Below, piece after piece: positions 6,928 through 13,825 of a DNA stretch of 18,494 nt (its first letter is position 1; the number at the start of each line of letters is the position of its first letter). A model generated the notes under the pieces. That model was not told where the DNA came from, made no database searches, and saw nothing but the letters and a program-made list of their open reading frames with translations. The translations under genes were made by a program, and so were the position numbers. Source of the DNA: DATFAS01 sp035254305. GTDB lineage: Bacteria; Bacillota; Bacilli; Aneurinibacillales; RAOX-1. Where the stretch lies: contig DATFAS010000152.1 of the NCBI GenBank assembly GCA_035254305.1, positions 1 through 18,494 of the forward strand, in the 5' to 3' direction.

Positions 6928-9900
6928 TTGAATATCTTGTAAGGAAGCGAAAAATCACTTTACTCTTCTTTTTTATGATTACGGCACTTGGGGTGTTCAG
7001 CTTTGTTCAGCTGCCTATGCAGGAACAGCCTGAAATTACGGTAAACATTGCAACAGTTACCACTGTTTATCCTGGAGCAACCCCTGAGAAGATGGAACAA
7101 ACGGTTACGAAGAAATTGGAGGAAAGGATTAATCAGATCCAAGGATTAAAATCAATATCCTCTACCTCTTCCCTAGGTGTATCGTCGATTGTAGTGGAAA
7201 CCCAAAATGGAGTGAATGCTAAAGCCAAATGGGAGGAGCTCCGCAAAAAGGTAAAGGACGCAGAAGCTGATCTGCCAGATGATGCGAAACAGCCGATTAT
7301 CAATGATGATTTGAACCATACCTTTGTTCAGACCTTTAATGTCTCTGCGGATTCCTTTGACCAGCTCTATTCGAATCGTGATCTATTGAAGAACTGGAAG
7401 GATCAATTACGGACCATTCCTCATGTAGCCGATGTAACAATAGATGGTTTACCGGAAAAGCAAGTTCGTGTCGAGATTGATACCCAGAAGCTGCTCCAAT
7501 ATGGGCTTAATGCGGGTCAGGTGATGGGTGCCCTGCAAAAGGAAAATGAACGGATTCCCCTTGGAGATTTTCAGGTTAAGGACCGGACCTATGAGCTTCG
7601 CATGAATGAGGTAACGGATGTTGATGAATTTGCAAATACCTTAATTACACGTACCAAACAAGGACAGCCTGTGTATCTGAAGGATATTGGTAACGTTCAA
7701 CTATCAACAGAAAGAGCCAAGGAGCTTACTTATCATAATGGTAAGCCGGCTATTACGCTAAGTATTAATGCCGAGTTCGGCTCCGACGTTCCCTCTCTAC
7801 AGAAAAAAGTAGATGACATGATGGGAATGCTAACGAAAAATAAACCAACGTGGATGCATGTAGACTCCATTTACTCTCAGAATGAACGGGTGAATGAATT
7901 ATTTTCAGAGCTGAAGCGAGAAATGGCCATTGCTATTATTGCGGTTATTTTCGTCTGTACGCTAGGGCTTAATATGATTACCTCACTAGTTGTTGCTTTA
8001 GCCATCCCGATTTCCATCGGAGTAGGGATGATTCCTATGCCTTACACGGGGATCACGCTGAATCAAATATCAATTGTCGCTTTAATCATTGTTCTAGGTA
8101 TCCTTGTAGACGATGCGGTTGTTGTGAATGACAACATTGAGAGACGTTTAAGTGAATTGAATGAAACACCTTTTGAAGCAGCGGTACGAGGAAGTAAGGA
8201 AGTATCGATTTCCATTATTACTGCTACTCTAGCGACAATTTGTTCGTTTGGCCCGTTGTTTTTCTTACAAGGGAACGCAGGACAGTTTATTCGTTCCATC
8301 CCAATTATTATTACCTTTGCGATGTTAGCATCCATGGCCATGGCTTTAACCATTATTCCCATTTTCCGCTGGTGGCATGAATCAAGGAGAAGATCATCTT
8401 CTGTGGAGAATTATCGTAAGCCTGCCGGGCTTTTGGGTAAGCAGATTCATGCTTTAAACCAGTGGTATGCGGGTCGTTTAATGCCTAGGATGTTGAAGAA
8501 GCCGCTACTAACCGGAATGGTGGGGATTTTGATAGGAACCTCCGCTTATGCTCTGATTCCTTTTACACCCATTCAGCTGTTCCCGAAAGCGAATCGGGCA
8601 GAAATGTATGTCAATGTGAAGGCGCCATCTGGCTATAATATTGAGCAAACCAATCAATTGATTCAGGAAGTAGAGGCCTATTTACAGAAGCAACCAGGTG
8701 TTGAATATACATCCGGTTATGCGGGAAGCTCGGCACCGAAGATGTTCGGTGGGGATACGAGTAATGGCTCTGGAGAACGTGTGGGTCAAGTCGTTCTACG
8801 ATTGGATACCCATCAATTAAGTACGACAAATGCTGTGGACAAATGGAATCAAGAATTCCAAAAGATGTTTCCAGGATCACAAGTAACAGCTAAGGAGTTA
8901 GAAGCTGGACCACCGGTCGGCGCACCTGTTGTGATTCGTATCTATGGTGAGGATTTGAATGAGCTGCGCAAGCTATCCCAGCAGGTGAAGGAAGCTGTCG
9001 CCCAGACAGAAGGTACCAAGGAAGTTGATGACTCATTCGGAATTGAGAAGAATACATTACAGTTTGAAGTCAACAAGGATGTCATGGATAAGTTGATGGT
9101 GTCAGCAAATGATGTTTCGAAGGCTATTCGGATGGTCGGCGAAGGGATTACGGTGAGCCAGTTTGATGATGGGAAGGATTTGGTTGACATCGTACTCAAG
9201 ATGAAGCAGTCAGAGACAGATCCATCCTTAGTATTCCAGAAATTGACGGTAACGAATGGGTTAGGGCAGCAAATCCCACTATCCCAAATCGCAACCATGA
9301 AATCTCAATTTACCCTTGGTAATATCACACACCGTAATTTGAGTCGAGTGGTGACTATTTCTGCTGATATTAACAAGAATCGTAATGCTACAGCTATAAA
9401 CAATGAATTAAAACCAAAGCTAAAATCGATTACATGGCCGGAAGGTTACCGTTATGAGATAGGTGGAGAAACATCGGAGCAAACCGATATTTTCGTAGAT
9501 ATGGGTAAGCTTTCCGTTGTTGTAGTTTTTCTGATTCTTATATTAATCGCCATGCAGTTTTATTCTTTAACGATACCTGTTCTCGTGCTAAGTACGATTT
9601 ATTTAGCCTTCGCGGGTAGCTTAATTGGTTTATTTATCACACGAACACCACTCGGATTTATGACAATGATGGGTGTGATTAGCCTTGCAGGGATTGTTGT
9701 GCGAAATGGAATTGTGCTTGTAGAATTTATTGAAGAGTCCCGTCATGAGGGTGTTGAGTTAATCGAAGCGGTGATACGGGCTGGGGAAGCTAGACTACGA
9801 CCGATTCTCTTAACTTCTGCAACAGCAGTAAGTGGACTAACACCACTTGCGATTAGCGGAGATGTGCTATTCCGCCCTCTTGCGGTAACCATCATATTTG

Positions 9901-10031
9901 GTTTGGTCTTCTCTACCATGTTGACGTTGATTATTGTTCCAAGTATGTATGTAGTCATTGCTAGAAGAAAGATGAAGAGGGAAGCGAAGAAATTAGGGCA
10001 CAATCCGCCATCAGTTGAATTGAATTTGTAA
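6924..10031 (+). CDS. RND-family efflux transporter permease
   Basis: A 1035-residue resistance-nodulation-division pump (AcrB/SwrC superfamily) that would export drugs, surfactants or lipophilic compounds using the proton gradient. TM1 is near residues 12-30, and the first extracytoplasmic porter domain is about 31-330. TM2-TM6 start at about 334, TM7 is about 528-546, the second porter domain follows, and TM8-TM12 run from about 861 to 1010. The TM4 proton-relay pair Asp396-Asp397 is present in GILVDDAVVV. In TM10 the position of the AcrB lysine is Arg927 in VVRNGIVL. The GTG start at 6924 overlaps the adaptor stop by four bases (GTGA). The substrate cannot be deduced. Similarity to heavy-metal CusA pumps is less apparent than to hydrophobe pumps, but I cannot test that. 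Confidence 0.93.
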   Translation: MIEYLVRKRKITLLFFFMITALGVFSFVQLPMQEQPEITVNIATVTTVYPGATPEKMEQTVTKKLEERINQIQGLKSISSTSSLGVSSIVVETQNGVNAKAKWEELRKKVKDAEADLPDDAKQPIINDDLNHTFVQTFNVSADSFDQLYSNRDLLKNWKDQLRTIPHVADVTIDGLPEKQVRVEIDTQKLLQYGLNAGQVMGALQKENERIPLGDFQVKDRTYELRMNEVTDVDEFANTLITRTKQGQPVYLKDIGNVQLSTERAKELTYHNGKPAITLSINAEFGSDVPSLQKKVDDMMGMLTKNKPTWMHVDSIYSQNERVNELFSELKREMAIAIIAVIFVCTLGLNMITSLVVALAIPISIGVGMIPMPYTGITLNQISIVALIIVLGILVDDAVVVNDNIERRLSELNETPFEAAVRGSKEVSISIITATLATICSFGPLFFLQGNAGQFIRSIPIIITFAMLASMAMALTIIPIFRWWHESRRRSSSVENYRKPAGLLGKQIHALNQWYAGRLMPRMLKKPLLTGMVGILIGTSAYALIPFTPIQLFPKANRAEMYVNVKAPSGYNIEQTNQLIQEVEAYLQKQPGVEYTSGYAGSSAPKMFGGDTSNGSGERVGQVVLRLDTHQLSTTNAVDKWNQEFQKMFPGSQVTAKELEAGPPVGAPVVIRIYGEDLNELRKLSQQVKEAVAQTEGTKEVDDSFGIEKNTLQFEVNKDVMDKLMVSANDVSKAIRMVGEGITVSQFDDGKDLVDIVLKMKQSETDPSLVFQKLTVTNGLGQQIPLSQIATMKSQFTLGNITHRNLSRVVTISADINKNRNATAINNELKPKLKSITWPEGYRYEIGGETSEQTDIFVDMGKLSVVVVFLILILIAMQFYSLTIPVLVLSTIYLAFAGSLIGLFITRTPLGFMTMMGVISLAGIVVRNGIVLVEFIEESRHEGVELIEAVIRAGEARLRPILLTSATAVSGLTPLAISGDVLFRPLAVTIIFGLVFSTMLTLIIVPSMYVVIARRKMKREAKKLGHNPPSVELNL

Positions 10032-10066
10032 AAAAAATTATTCTGTGGAAGGAATTTCCTAGTCAA

Positions 10067-10075
10067 TGGTAGAAT
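10067..10075 (+). promoter_or_regulatory. possible extended -10 promoter for the thiolase gene
   Basis: TGGTAGAAT is a one-mismatch -10 with an upstream TG, 70 bases before the thiolase start. No good -35 is present. A TTCAA/TTGAA inverted repeat (10095-10110) lies just downstream. There is no recognisable terminator after the RND gene in this 113-base gap, so read-through is also possible. Confidence 0.35.
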
Positions 10076-10144
10076 AGTAATCAATGTTTGTGTATTCAAT
10101 ATTATTTGAAAGATTTATGAATCCATTGACAGGGAGAGAGACAG

Positions 10145-11335
10145 ATGAACAAAAGAGATGCAGTAATTGTTAGTGCTGTTCGTACGGCGATTGGTAGCTT
10201 TAATGGTTCCTTAGCTGGGATCCCAGCAACAGAGCTTGGAGCTACAGTCCTTAAGGCTGCAATCGAGAAGGCTGGACTTGCACCAGAGCAGATCGATGAA
10301 GTTATTTTAGGGAACGTATTACAAGCAGGGCTTGGGCAAAATCCAGCACGACAAGCAGTGATTAAGGCAGGATTTCCCGAAACACTATCTTCAATGACCA
10401 TTAATAAGGTCTGTGGTTCTGGATTGAAGGCTGTTCATCTTGCTACACAGGCAATTTTCTCAGGGGATGCTGATGTTGTATTAGCAGGTGGAATGGAGAA
10501 TATGTCACAGGCTCCTTATCTATTGGAGAATGCTAGGAACGGATTCCGTATGGGTGATCAGAAGGTTGTTGATACGATGATCCGTGATGGCTTGTGGTGT
10601 GCATTTAATGATTATCATATGGGAATTACAGCGGAGAATCTTGCTGCAAAATATGAAATTACCCGAGAAGAACAAGATCAGTTTTCTGCTTGGAGCCAAC
10701 AAAAGACTGGGGTTGCAATAGCTGAAGGCAAATTCAAGGATGAAATTGTACCCGTTGTGATTCCTCAGCGTAAGGGTGAACCCGTTGTTTTTGAAACGGA
10801 TGAATTCCCTCGTAAGGGTGTTACAGCTGAATCACTAGGTAAGCTAAAGCCTGCCTTCAGGAAGGATGGAACGGTAACTGCGGCGAATTCCTCTGGAATT
10901 AATGATGGGGCAGCCGTGCTTTTAATTGTAAGTAGAGAAAAGGCAGAAAGCCTAGGACTTAAACCTTTAGCTGTGATTAAAGCTAACGCTAGTGCTGGAG
11001 TAGATCCAAGTATCATGGGTATTGGACCTGTGCCGGCTACTCGTAAGGTATTGGATAAGGCAAATCTTTCTCTTGATCAAATTGATCTCATTGAGGCGAA
11101 CGAAGCGTTTGCTTCCCAATCCTTGGCTGTTGATCGTGAATTGAATTTTAATAAAGATAAGCTAAATGTAAATGGTGGAGCCATTGCATTAGGTCATCCG
11201 ATCGGGGCAAGTGGAGCTCGTATTCTTGTCACACTTGTTCACGAATTGAACCGTCGTGATGACGCAAAGTATGGTCTTGCAACACTCTGTATTGGTGGTG
11301 GACAAGGCGTTGCGACGATTGTAGAGAAAGTGTAG
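10145..11335 (+). CDS. acetyl-CoA C-acetyltransferase (thiolase)
   Basis: A 396-residue thiolase that condenses two acetyl-CoA to acetoacetyl-CoA or runs the reverse cleavage, in the cytoplasm. All catalytic residues are visible: nucleophile Cys90 in KVCGSGLKA, His351 in ALGHPIGASGARI, and Cys382 in TLCIGGGQG. NEAFA at about residue 320 is also conserved. Its size and motifs fit the biosynthetic AtoB/PhaA/ThlA group rather than longer trifunctional enzymes. The ATG at 10145 follows an AGGGAGAG ribosome binding site. It stands alone: no acyl-CoA dehydrogenase, HMG-CoA synthase or CoA transferase is adjacent, so the pathway (fatty-acid, butyrate, mevalonate or ketone body use) cannot be told. 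It is followed by the atp promoter region with no clear terminator. Confidence 0.93.
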   Translation: MNKRDAVIVSAVRTAIGSFNGSLAGIPATELGATVLKAAIEKAGLAPEQIDEVILGNVLQAGLGQNPARQAVIKAGFPETLSSMTINKVCGSGLKAVHLATQAIFSGDADVVLAGGMENMSQAPYLLENARNGFRMGDQKVVDTMIRDGLWCAFNDYHMGITAENLAAKYEITREEQDQFSAWSQQKTGVAIAEGKFKDEIVPVVIPQRKGEPVVFETDEFPRKGVTAESLGKLKPAFRKDGTVTAANSSGINDGAAVLLIVSREKAESLGLKPLAVIKANASAGVDPSIMGIGPVPATRKVLDKANLSLDQIDLIEANEAFASQSLAVDRELNFNKDKLNVNGGAIALGHPIGASGARILVTLVHELNRRDDAKYGLATLCIGGGQGVATIVEKV

Positions 11336-11398
11336 AGAGCTTGGTATTCTTCGGAAAATCAAGGGTAACTTAAGTTTTTACTGTATGAACAGTGCGAT

Positions 11399-11428
11399 TT
11401 TGTCAAAACGGTGACAAAGTTGTCACAA
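11399..11428. promoter_or_regulatory. cluster of three TGTCA half-sites, including a Spo0A-box match
   Basis: TTTGTCAAA (11399-11407) matches the Spo0A box consensus TTTGTCRAA exactly. A second, inverted site follows (GGTGACAAA at 11410-11418, 7 of 9 on the minus strand), then TTGTCACAA (11420-11428). Sites 1 and 2 form a 7-bp inverted repeat with six-base spacer; sites 2 and 3 form a 7-bp inverted repeat with two-base spacer. The cluster spans about -69 to -40 relative to the predicted atp start. Regulator identity is inference. Confidence 0.5.
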
Positions 11429-11432
11429 GTAG

Positions 11433-11461
11433 TTGACAATATAACAGTGAACACTTACTAT
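11433..11461 (+). promoter_or_regulatory. SigmaA-type promoter of the atp operon
   Basis: A perfect TTGACA (11433-11438), a 17-bp spacer, and TACTAT (11456-11461, 4 of 6). Transcription would start near 11467, leaving a leader of about 165 bases before atpI. It is the best promoter in the 296-base gap between the thiolase gene and atpI. Confidence 0.75.
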
Positions 11462-11591
11462 GGGTGAGGGAGTTGTTGATAGTCTATTTGAGATTATCAA
11501 AAATGAACTCACCCGTTACATATTTAGCCAAAAATAGGTTAGACTAGGTATTGGTTTAACAATATGAAGAGGTAGGAAAACAGCTACCTCT
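11462..11591 (+). promoter_or_regulatory. structured leader of the atp operon
   Basis: Two hairpins occur. The first pairs GGGTGAG (11462-11468) with CTCACCC (11508-11514) around an inner TTGATA/TATCAA stem (11476-11481 with 11495-11500). Its 5' arm overlaps the predicted start site, so it would form fully only in read-through RNA. The second is a perfect 8-bp stem AGAGGTAG/CTACCTCT (11568-11575 with 11584-11591) with an eight-base loop. Neither is followed by a T tract, so neither is a terminator. Confidence 0.5.
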
Positions 11592-11631
11592 GTTCAATCT
11601 GTGCGTTTAGCGAAAGTATTGGAGACAAGCA

Positions 11632-12003
11632 ATGGAATCCTTTTACCTTTCTATGAAGAAAGTAGCACGACTTACCTGTTATATAACTGCGATTGCTGTA
11701 TTGGCTTGGCTTGTATTGGCTAGCCATAGAGTATTCACACAAGGATTTCTGCTTGGAATTTTTATAAGCGCATGTAACGGAGTTATTTTGTTAATTAAAA
11801 CTAAACAAATTGGCGAAATGACTGTAGACCCGAGTAAGAGGGTAAGAGGGACGGGGATGCTACAGCGTATGCTGCTTGGTGGATTCGCTGTATATATGGC
11901 GGATCGATTGCCGCATATTTTCTCTGTTTTAGGAGTCGTTTCTGGGCTTTTTGTTGTTCAAATTCTTGCCCTTATCGTTACGGTTACCCATTCTAAATAT
12001 TAG
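11632..12003 (+). CDS. atpI: ATP synthase protein I
   Basis: A 123-residue hydrophobic protein with four predicted membrane helices (about residues 12-30, 33-54, 75-92 and 97-119) and a short basic cytoplasmic loop between helices 2 and 3. It fits the AtpI/UncI family, a non-structural accessory that helps assemble the c-ring or handle Mg2+ in some bacteria. Identification rests on topology and position as the first gene of the atp operon; sequence conservation in this family is weak. The ATG at 11632 follows GGAG with seven bases spacing. An alternative ATG seven codons in would shorten the N-terminus slightly. It is followed 42 bases later by atpB. Confidence 0.85.
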   Translation: MESFYLSMKKVARLTCYITAIAVLAWLVLASHRVFTQGFLLGIFISACNGVILLIKTKQIGEMTVDPSKRVRGTGMLQRMLLGGFAVYMADRLPHIFSVLGVVSGLFVVQILALIVTVTHSKY

Positions 12004-12045
12004 ATTGATATAACATGAATACTGAGGGAAAGGGGTGAATTAAAC

Positions 12046-12816
12046 ATGGAGCATTTTTCTCCGCATATTACGATAGCTGGACTTGTGTTTGACATTCCAA
12101 ACATGCTAATGATTACATTTGCAAGTTTGCTTGTTTTCTTATTGATTGTCGCTAGCACAAGAAATTTAACATCAGGTGTTCCGAAAGGCATGCAAAATTT
12201 CCTTGAATGGGTGATTGATTTTGTAAGAGGTATTGCAGGTACTTTTATGCCGACAGAACAAGCTGCGAAGTATGTAACACTTGCACTAACTCTATTCTTG
12301 TACATTTTCATTAGTAACCAGTTGGGTGTAGTTTTCAACTTCGTTACTGTACATGAACACGTAAGCCCCGGTCTTGGGATTACTCAAGAAATGATTGAGC
12401 ATGCCAAAAAGACTGGTCATGAAGTGGAAATCGGTTGGTTCAAATCTCCGACAGCTTCACCAAGCATTACCTTCGCTTTAGCGCTATTGGTTCTTATCTA
12501 TTCTCACTACTTGGGTATCAAGAGAGATCCAGGAAGCTATGTGAAACATTACTTTAAGCCATATCCGGCACTATTTATTATCCACTTTATGGAAGAATTT
12601 TTAATTAAGGTTCTTACACTTCCACTTCGTCTATTCGGTAACATTTTTGCGGGTGAGGTACTCATTGGATTCTTGCTTAGTGGGTTCTTCGCAGCAACAG
12701 CCATTCCGTTAGTGATTTGGTTAGGGTATTCCTTGTTCGTAGGAGCAGTACAAGCCTACATCTTCACAACATTGACACTCGTATATATTTCACAAAAAGT
12801 TGTTGATGATCACTAA
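12046..12816 (+). CDS. atpB: ATP synthase Fo subunit a
   Basis: Integral membrane stator subunit that forms the two proton half-channels facing the c-ring. The product is 256 residues. The essential arginine is Arg195 in TLPLRLFGNIFAGE, and the C-terminal helix carries the typical GAVQAYIFTTLTLVYI. Five to six membrane helices are evident. The ATG at 12046 has AGGGGTG eight bases upstream. Residues about 103-130 (VHEHVSPGL through EVEIG) form a charged, hydrophilic stretch before the conserved WFKSPTASPS. By memory of the B. subtilis protein (about 244 residues) this segment is largely absent there, so it looks like a local extension of an extracytoplasmic loop. Confidence 0.96.
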   Translation: MEHFSPHITIAGLVFDIPNMLMITFASLLVFLLIVASTRNLTSGVPKGMQNFLEWVIDFVRGIAGTFMPTEQAAKYVTLALTLFLYIFISNQLGVVFNFVTVHEHVSPGLGITQEMIEHAKKTGHEVEIGWFKSPTASPSITFALALLVLIYSHYLGIKRDPGSYVKHYFKPYPALFIIHFMEEFLIKVLTLPLRLFGNIFAGEVLIGFLLSGFFAATAIPLVIWLGYSLFVGAVQAYIFTTLTLVYISQKVVDDH

Positions 12817-12867
12817 TTGTTTGTTGATTTCTTTAAAAAATAAAGAGATTAACCATATAACGAACAA
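12817..12867 (+). promoter_or_regulatory. long hairpin in the atpB-atpE gap
   Basis: An outer 9-bp stem (TTGTTTGTT at 12817-12825 with AACGAACAA at 12859-12867, one G-U) stacks on an inner 10-bp stem (12826-12835 with 12841-12850, two G-U) closed by a loop of five A. An eight-base bulge (12851-12858) separates them on the 3' side. The hairpin starts at the base after the atpB stop. It lacks a T tract and precedes an AT-rich stretch and a strong AAAGGAGGG ribosome binding site for atpE (12895-12903). A role in mRNA processing or in raising subunit c synthesis is inference. Confidence 0.55.
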
Positions 12868-12911
12868 ATGCAAGCAAATGGCTTTTAATAACTAAAGGAG
12901 GGTATATACTT

Positions 12912-13130
12912 ATGGATTTCGCAATTGCTCTAGGTTTAATCTTTGGTCTTGCTGCAGTAGGTGCAGGTATCGGAAACGGTCTTGTTGTGTCTCGTACAAT
13001 TGAAGGGACTGCTCGTCAACCAGAAGCTCGTGGTTCTTTAATGGGTCTTATGTTCTTGGGTCTAGGTCTAGTAGAAGCACTTCCAATCATCGCTGTTGCG
13101 ATTGGTTTCATCCTTTTCGGAAGACTATAG
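12912..13130 (+). CDS. atpE: ATP synthase Fo subunit c
   Basis: A 72-residue proteolipid forming the rotating c-ring. Two membrane helices are joined by the conserved polar loop RQPEARG (35-41). The helix-1 glycine motif is GAGIGNG (17-23). The ion-carrying carboxylate is Glu55 in GLGLVEALPII. The residue after it is Ala rather than Ser/Thr, and the helix-1 glutamine of sodium-binding rings is not seen, so proton coupling is expected. The ATG at 12912 follows the strongest ribosome binding site in the window (AAAGGAGGG), fitting the need for many copies of c per complex. It is flanked by unusually long gaps of 95 and 191 bases. Confidence 0.97.
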   Translation: MDFAIALGLIFGLAAVGAGIGNGLVVSRTIEGTARQPEARGSLMGLMFLGLGLVEALPIIAVAIGFILFGRL

Positions 13131-13321
13131 TCGTTTAATTAAGAAAAGAAAATGAGGCGGGGGCAATTGATATACCTTCGCCTTCCTTTTGTACCTGATG
13201 GGTACGATCGGTTGAAGATGATGAATAGCGGCAAAAGGTAAGAATTTGAGGATCACAAGAAAAAGAGGGTAATTGAACGTAAATTACCTCCTGTATTGAG
13301 TGAAGGGAGTGAAAAAGACCG
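13131..13321 (+). promoter_or_regulatory. 191-base structured gap between atpE and atpF
   Basis: Three inverted repeats can be seen: AGGCG/CGCCT (13155-13159 with 13179-13183), GTACC-TGATG-GGTAC (13191-13205), and a longer GG-TAATT/AATTACC stem at about 13265-13290. None ends in a T tract. No convincing promoter or gene lies here. Such structures could limit exonuclease decay of the atpE message or set the step down in expression before atpF, which is an inference. Confidence 0.45.
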
Positions 13322-13825
13322 ATGATCAGTTTTGGAGCTGTGAGCATTAATTTTGGAGATATGCTCTTCCAGGTTGTAGTATTTCTAATTCTATTATTCA
13401 TCGTTCGCAAATATGCTATGGGGCCTGCCATGAGTGTAATGGAGAAGCGCCAACAGCACATTGAAAGTCAAATTGCGACAGCTGAAAAGGCACGTACAGA
13501 TGCAGAAAAGCTTCTTGAAGAACACCGTCAAGCACTTAAAGGTGCTAGAGAAGAAGCACATGCACTTGTTGAACGCGCGAAGAAGCAATCCGAAGTAGAA
13601 GCGAAAGAAATTCTTGATGCGGCTACTGCACGTGCAGAACGCATGATGGAAGAAGCAAAGACAGAAATCAACCGCGAAAGAGACAAGGCGATTGCCTCTG
13701 TACGCGATCAAGTAGCTGGATTATCTGTTCTACTTGCATCTAAGATTATCGAAAAAGAAATGGATGAAAAGCAACAACAAGCAACGATTGACCAATTCAT
13801 GAGACAGGTAGGCGATCGTCTATGA
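13322..13825 (+). CDS. atpF: ATP synthase Fo subunit b
   Basis: A 167-residue peripheral-stalk subunit. One N-terminal membrane helix (about residues 11-29, MLFQVVVFLILLFIV) is followed by a long, charged, Ala/Glu/Lys/Arg-rich coiled coil (about 38-150) that reaches up to F1 and contacts delta. The length is typical. The ATG at 13322 is the first possible start because a TGA lies four codons upstream in frame. Its best ribosome binding site (GGGAG) is 12 bases upstream, longer than for the other atp genes, which may mean weaker initiation. The stop overlaps the atpH start by four bases (ATGA). Confidence 0.95.
   Translation: MISFGAVSINFGDMLFQVVVFLILLFIVRKYAMGPAMSVMEKRQQHIESQIATAEKARTDAEKLLEEHRQALKGAREEAHALVERAKKQSEVEAKEILDAATARAERMMEEAKTEINRERDKAIASVRDQVAGLSVLLASKIIEKEMDEKQQQATIDQFMRQVGDRL

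Noticed and set aside
11378..11400. Possible terminator after the thiolase gene (ACTGT/ACAGT hairpin)
   Set aside because: The stem is only five bp and the following bases are not a proper T tract.
11503..11547. A 14-codon open frame in the atp leader that could be a leader peptide
   Set aside because: There is no ribosome binding site, no run of regulatory codons, and no terminator/antiterminator pair to control.
13152..13241. A 29-codon open frame in the atpE-atpF gap (ATG at 13152)
   Set aside because: It has no proper ribosome binding site, overlaps predicted hairpins, and its product resembles nothing I recognise; chance is the simplest explanation.
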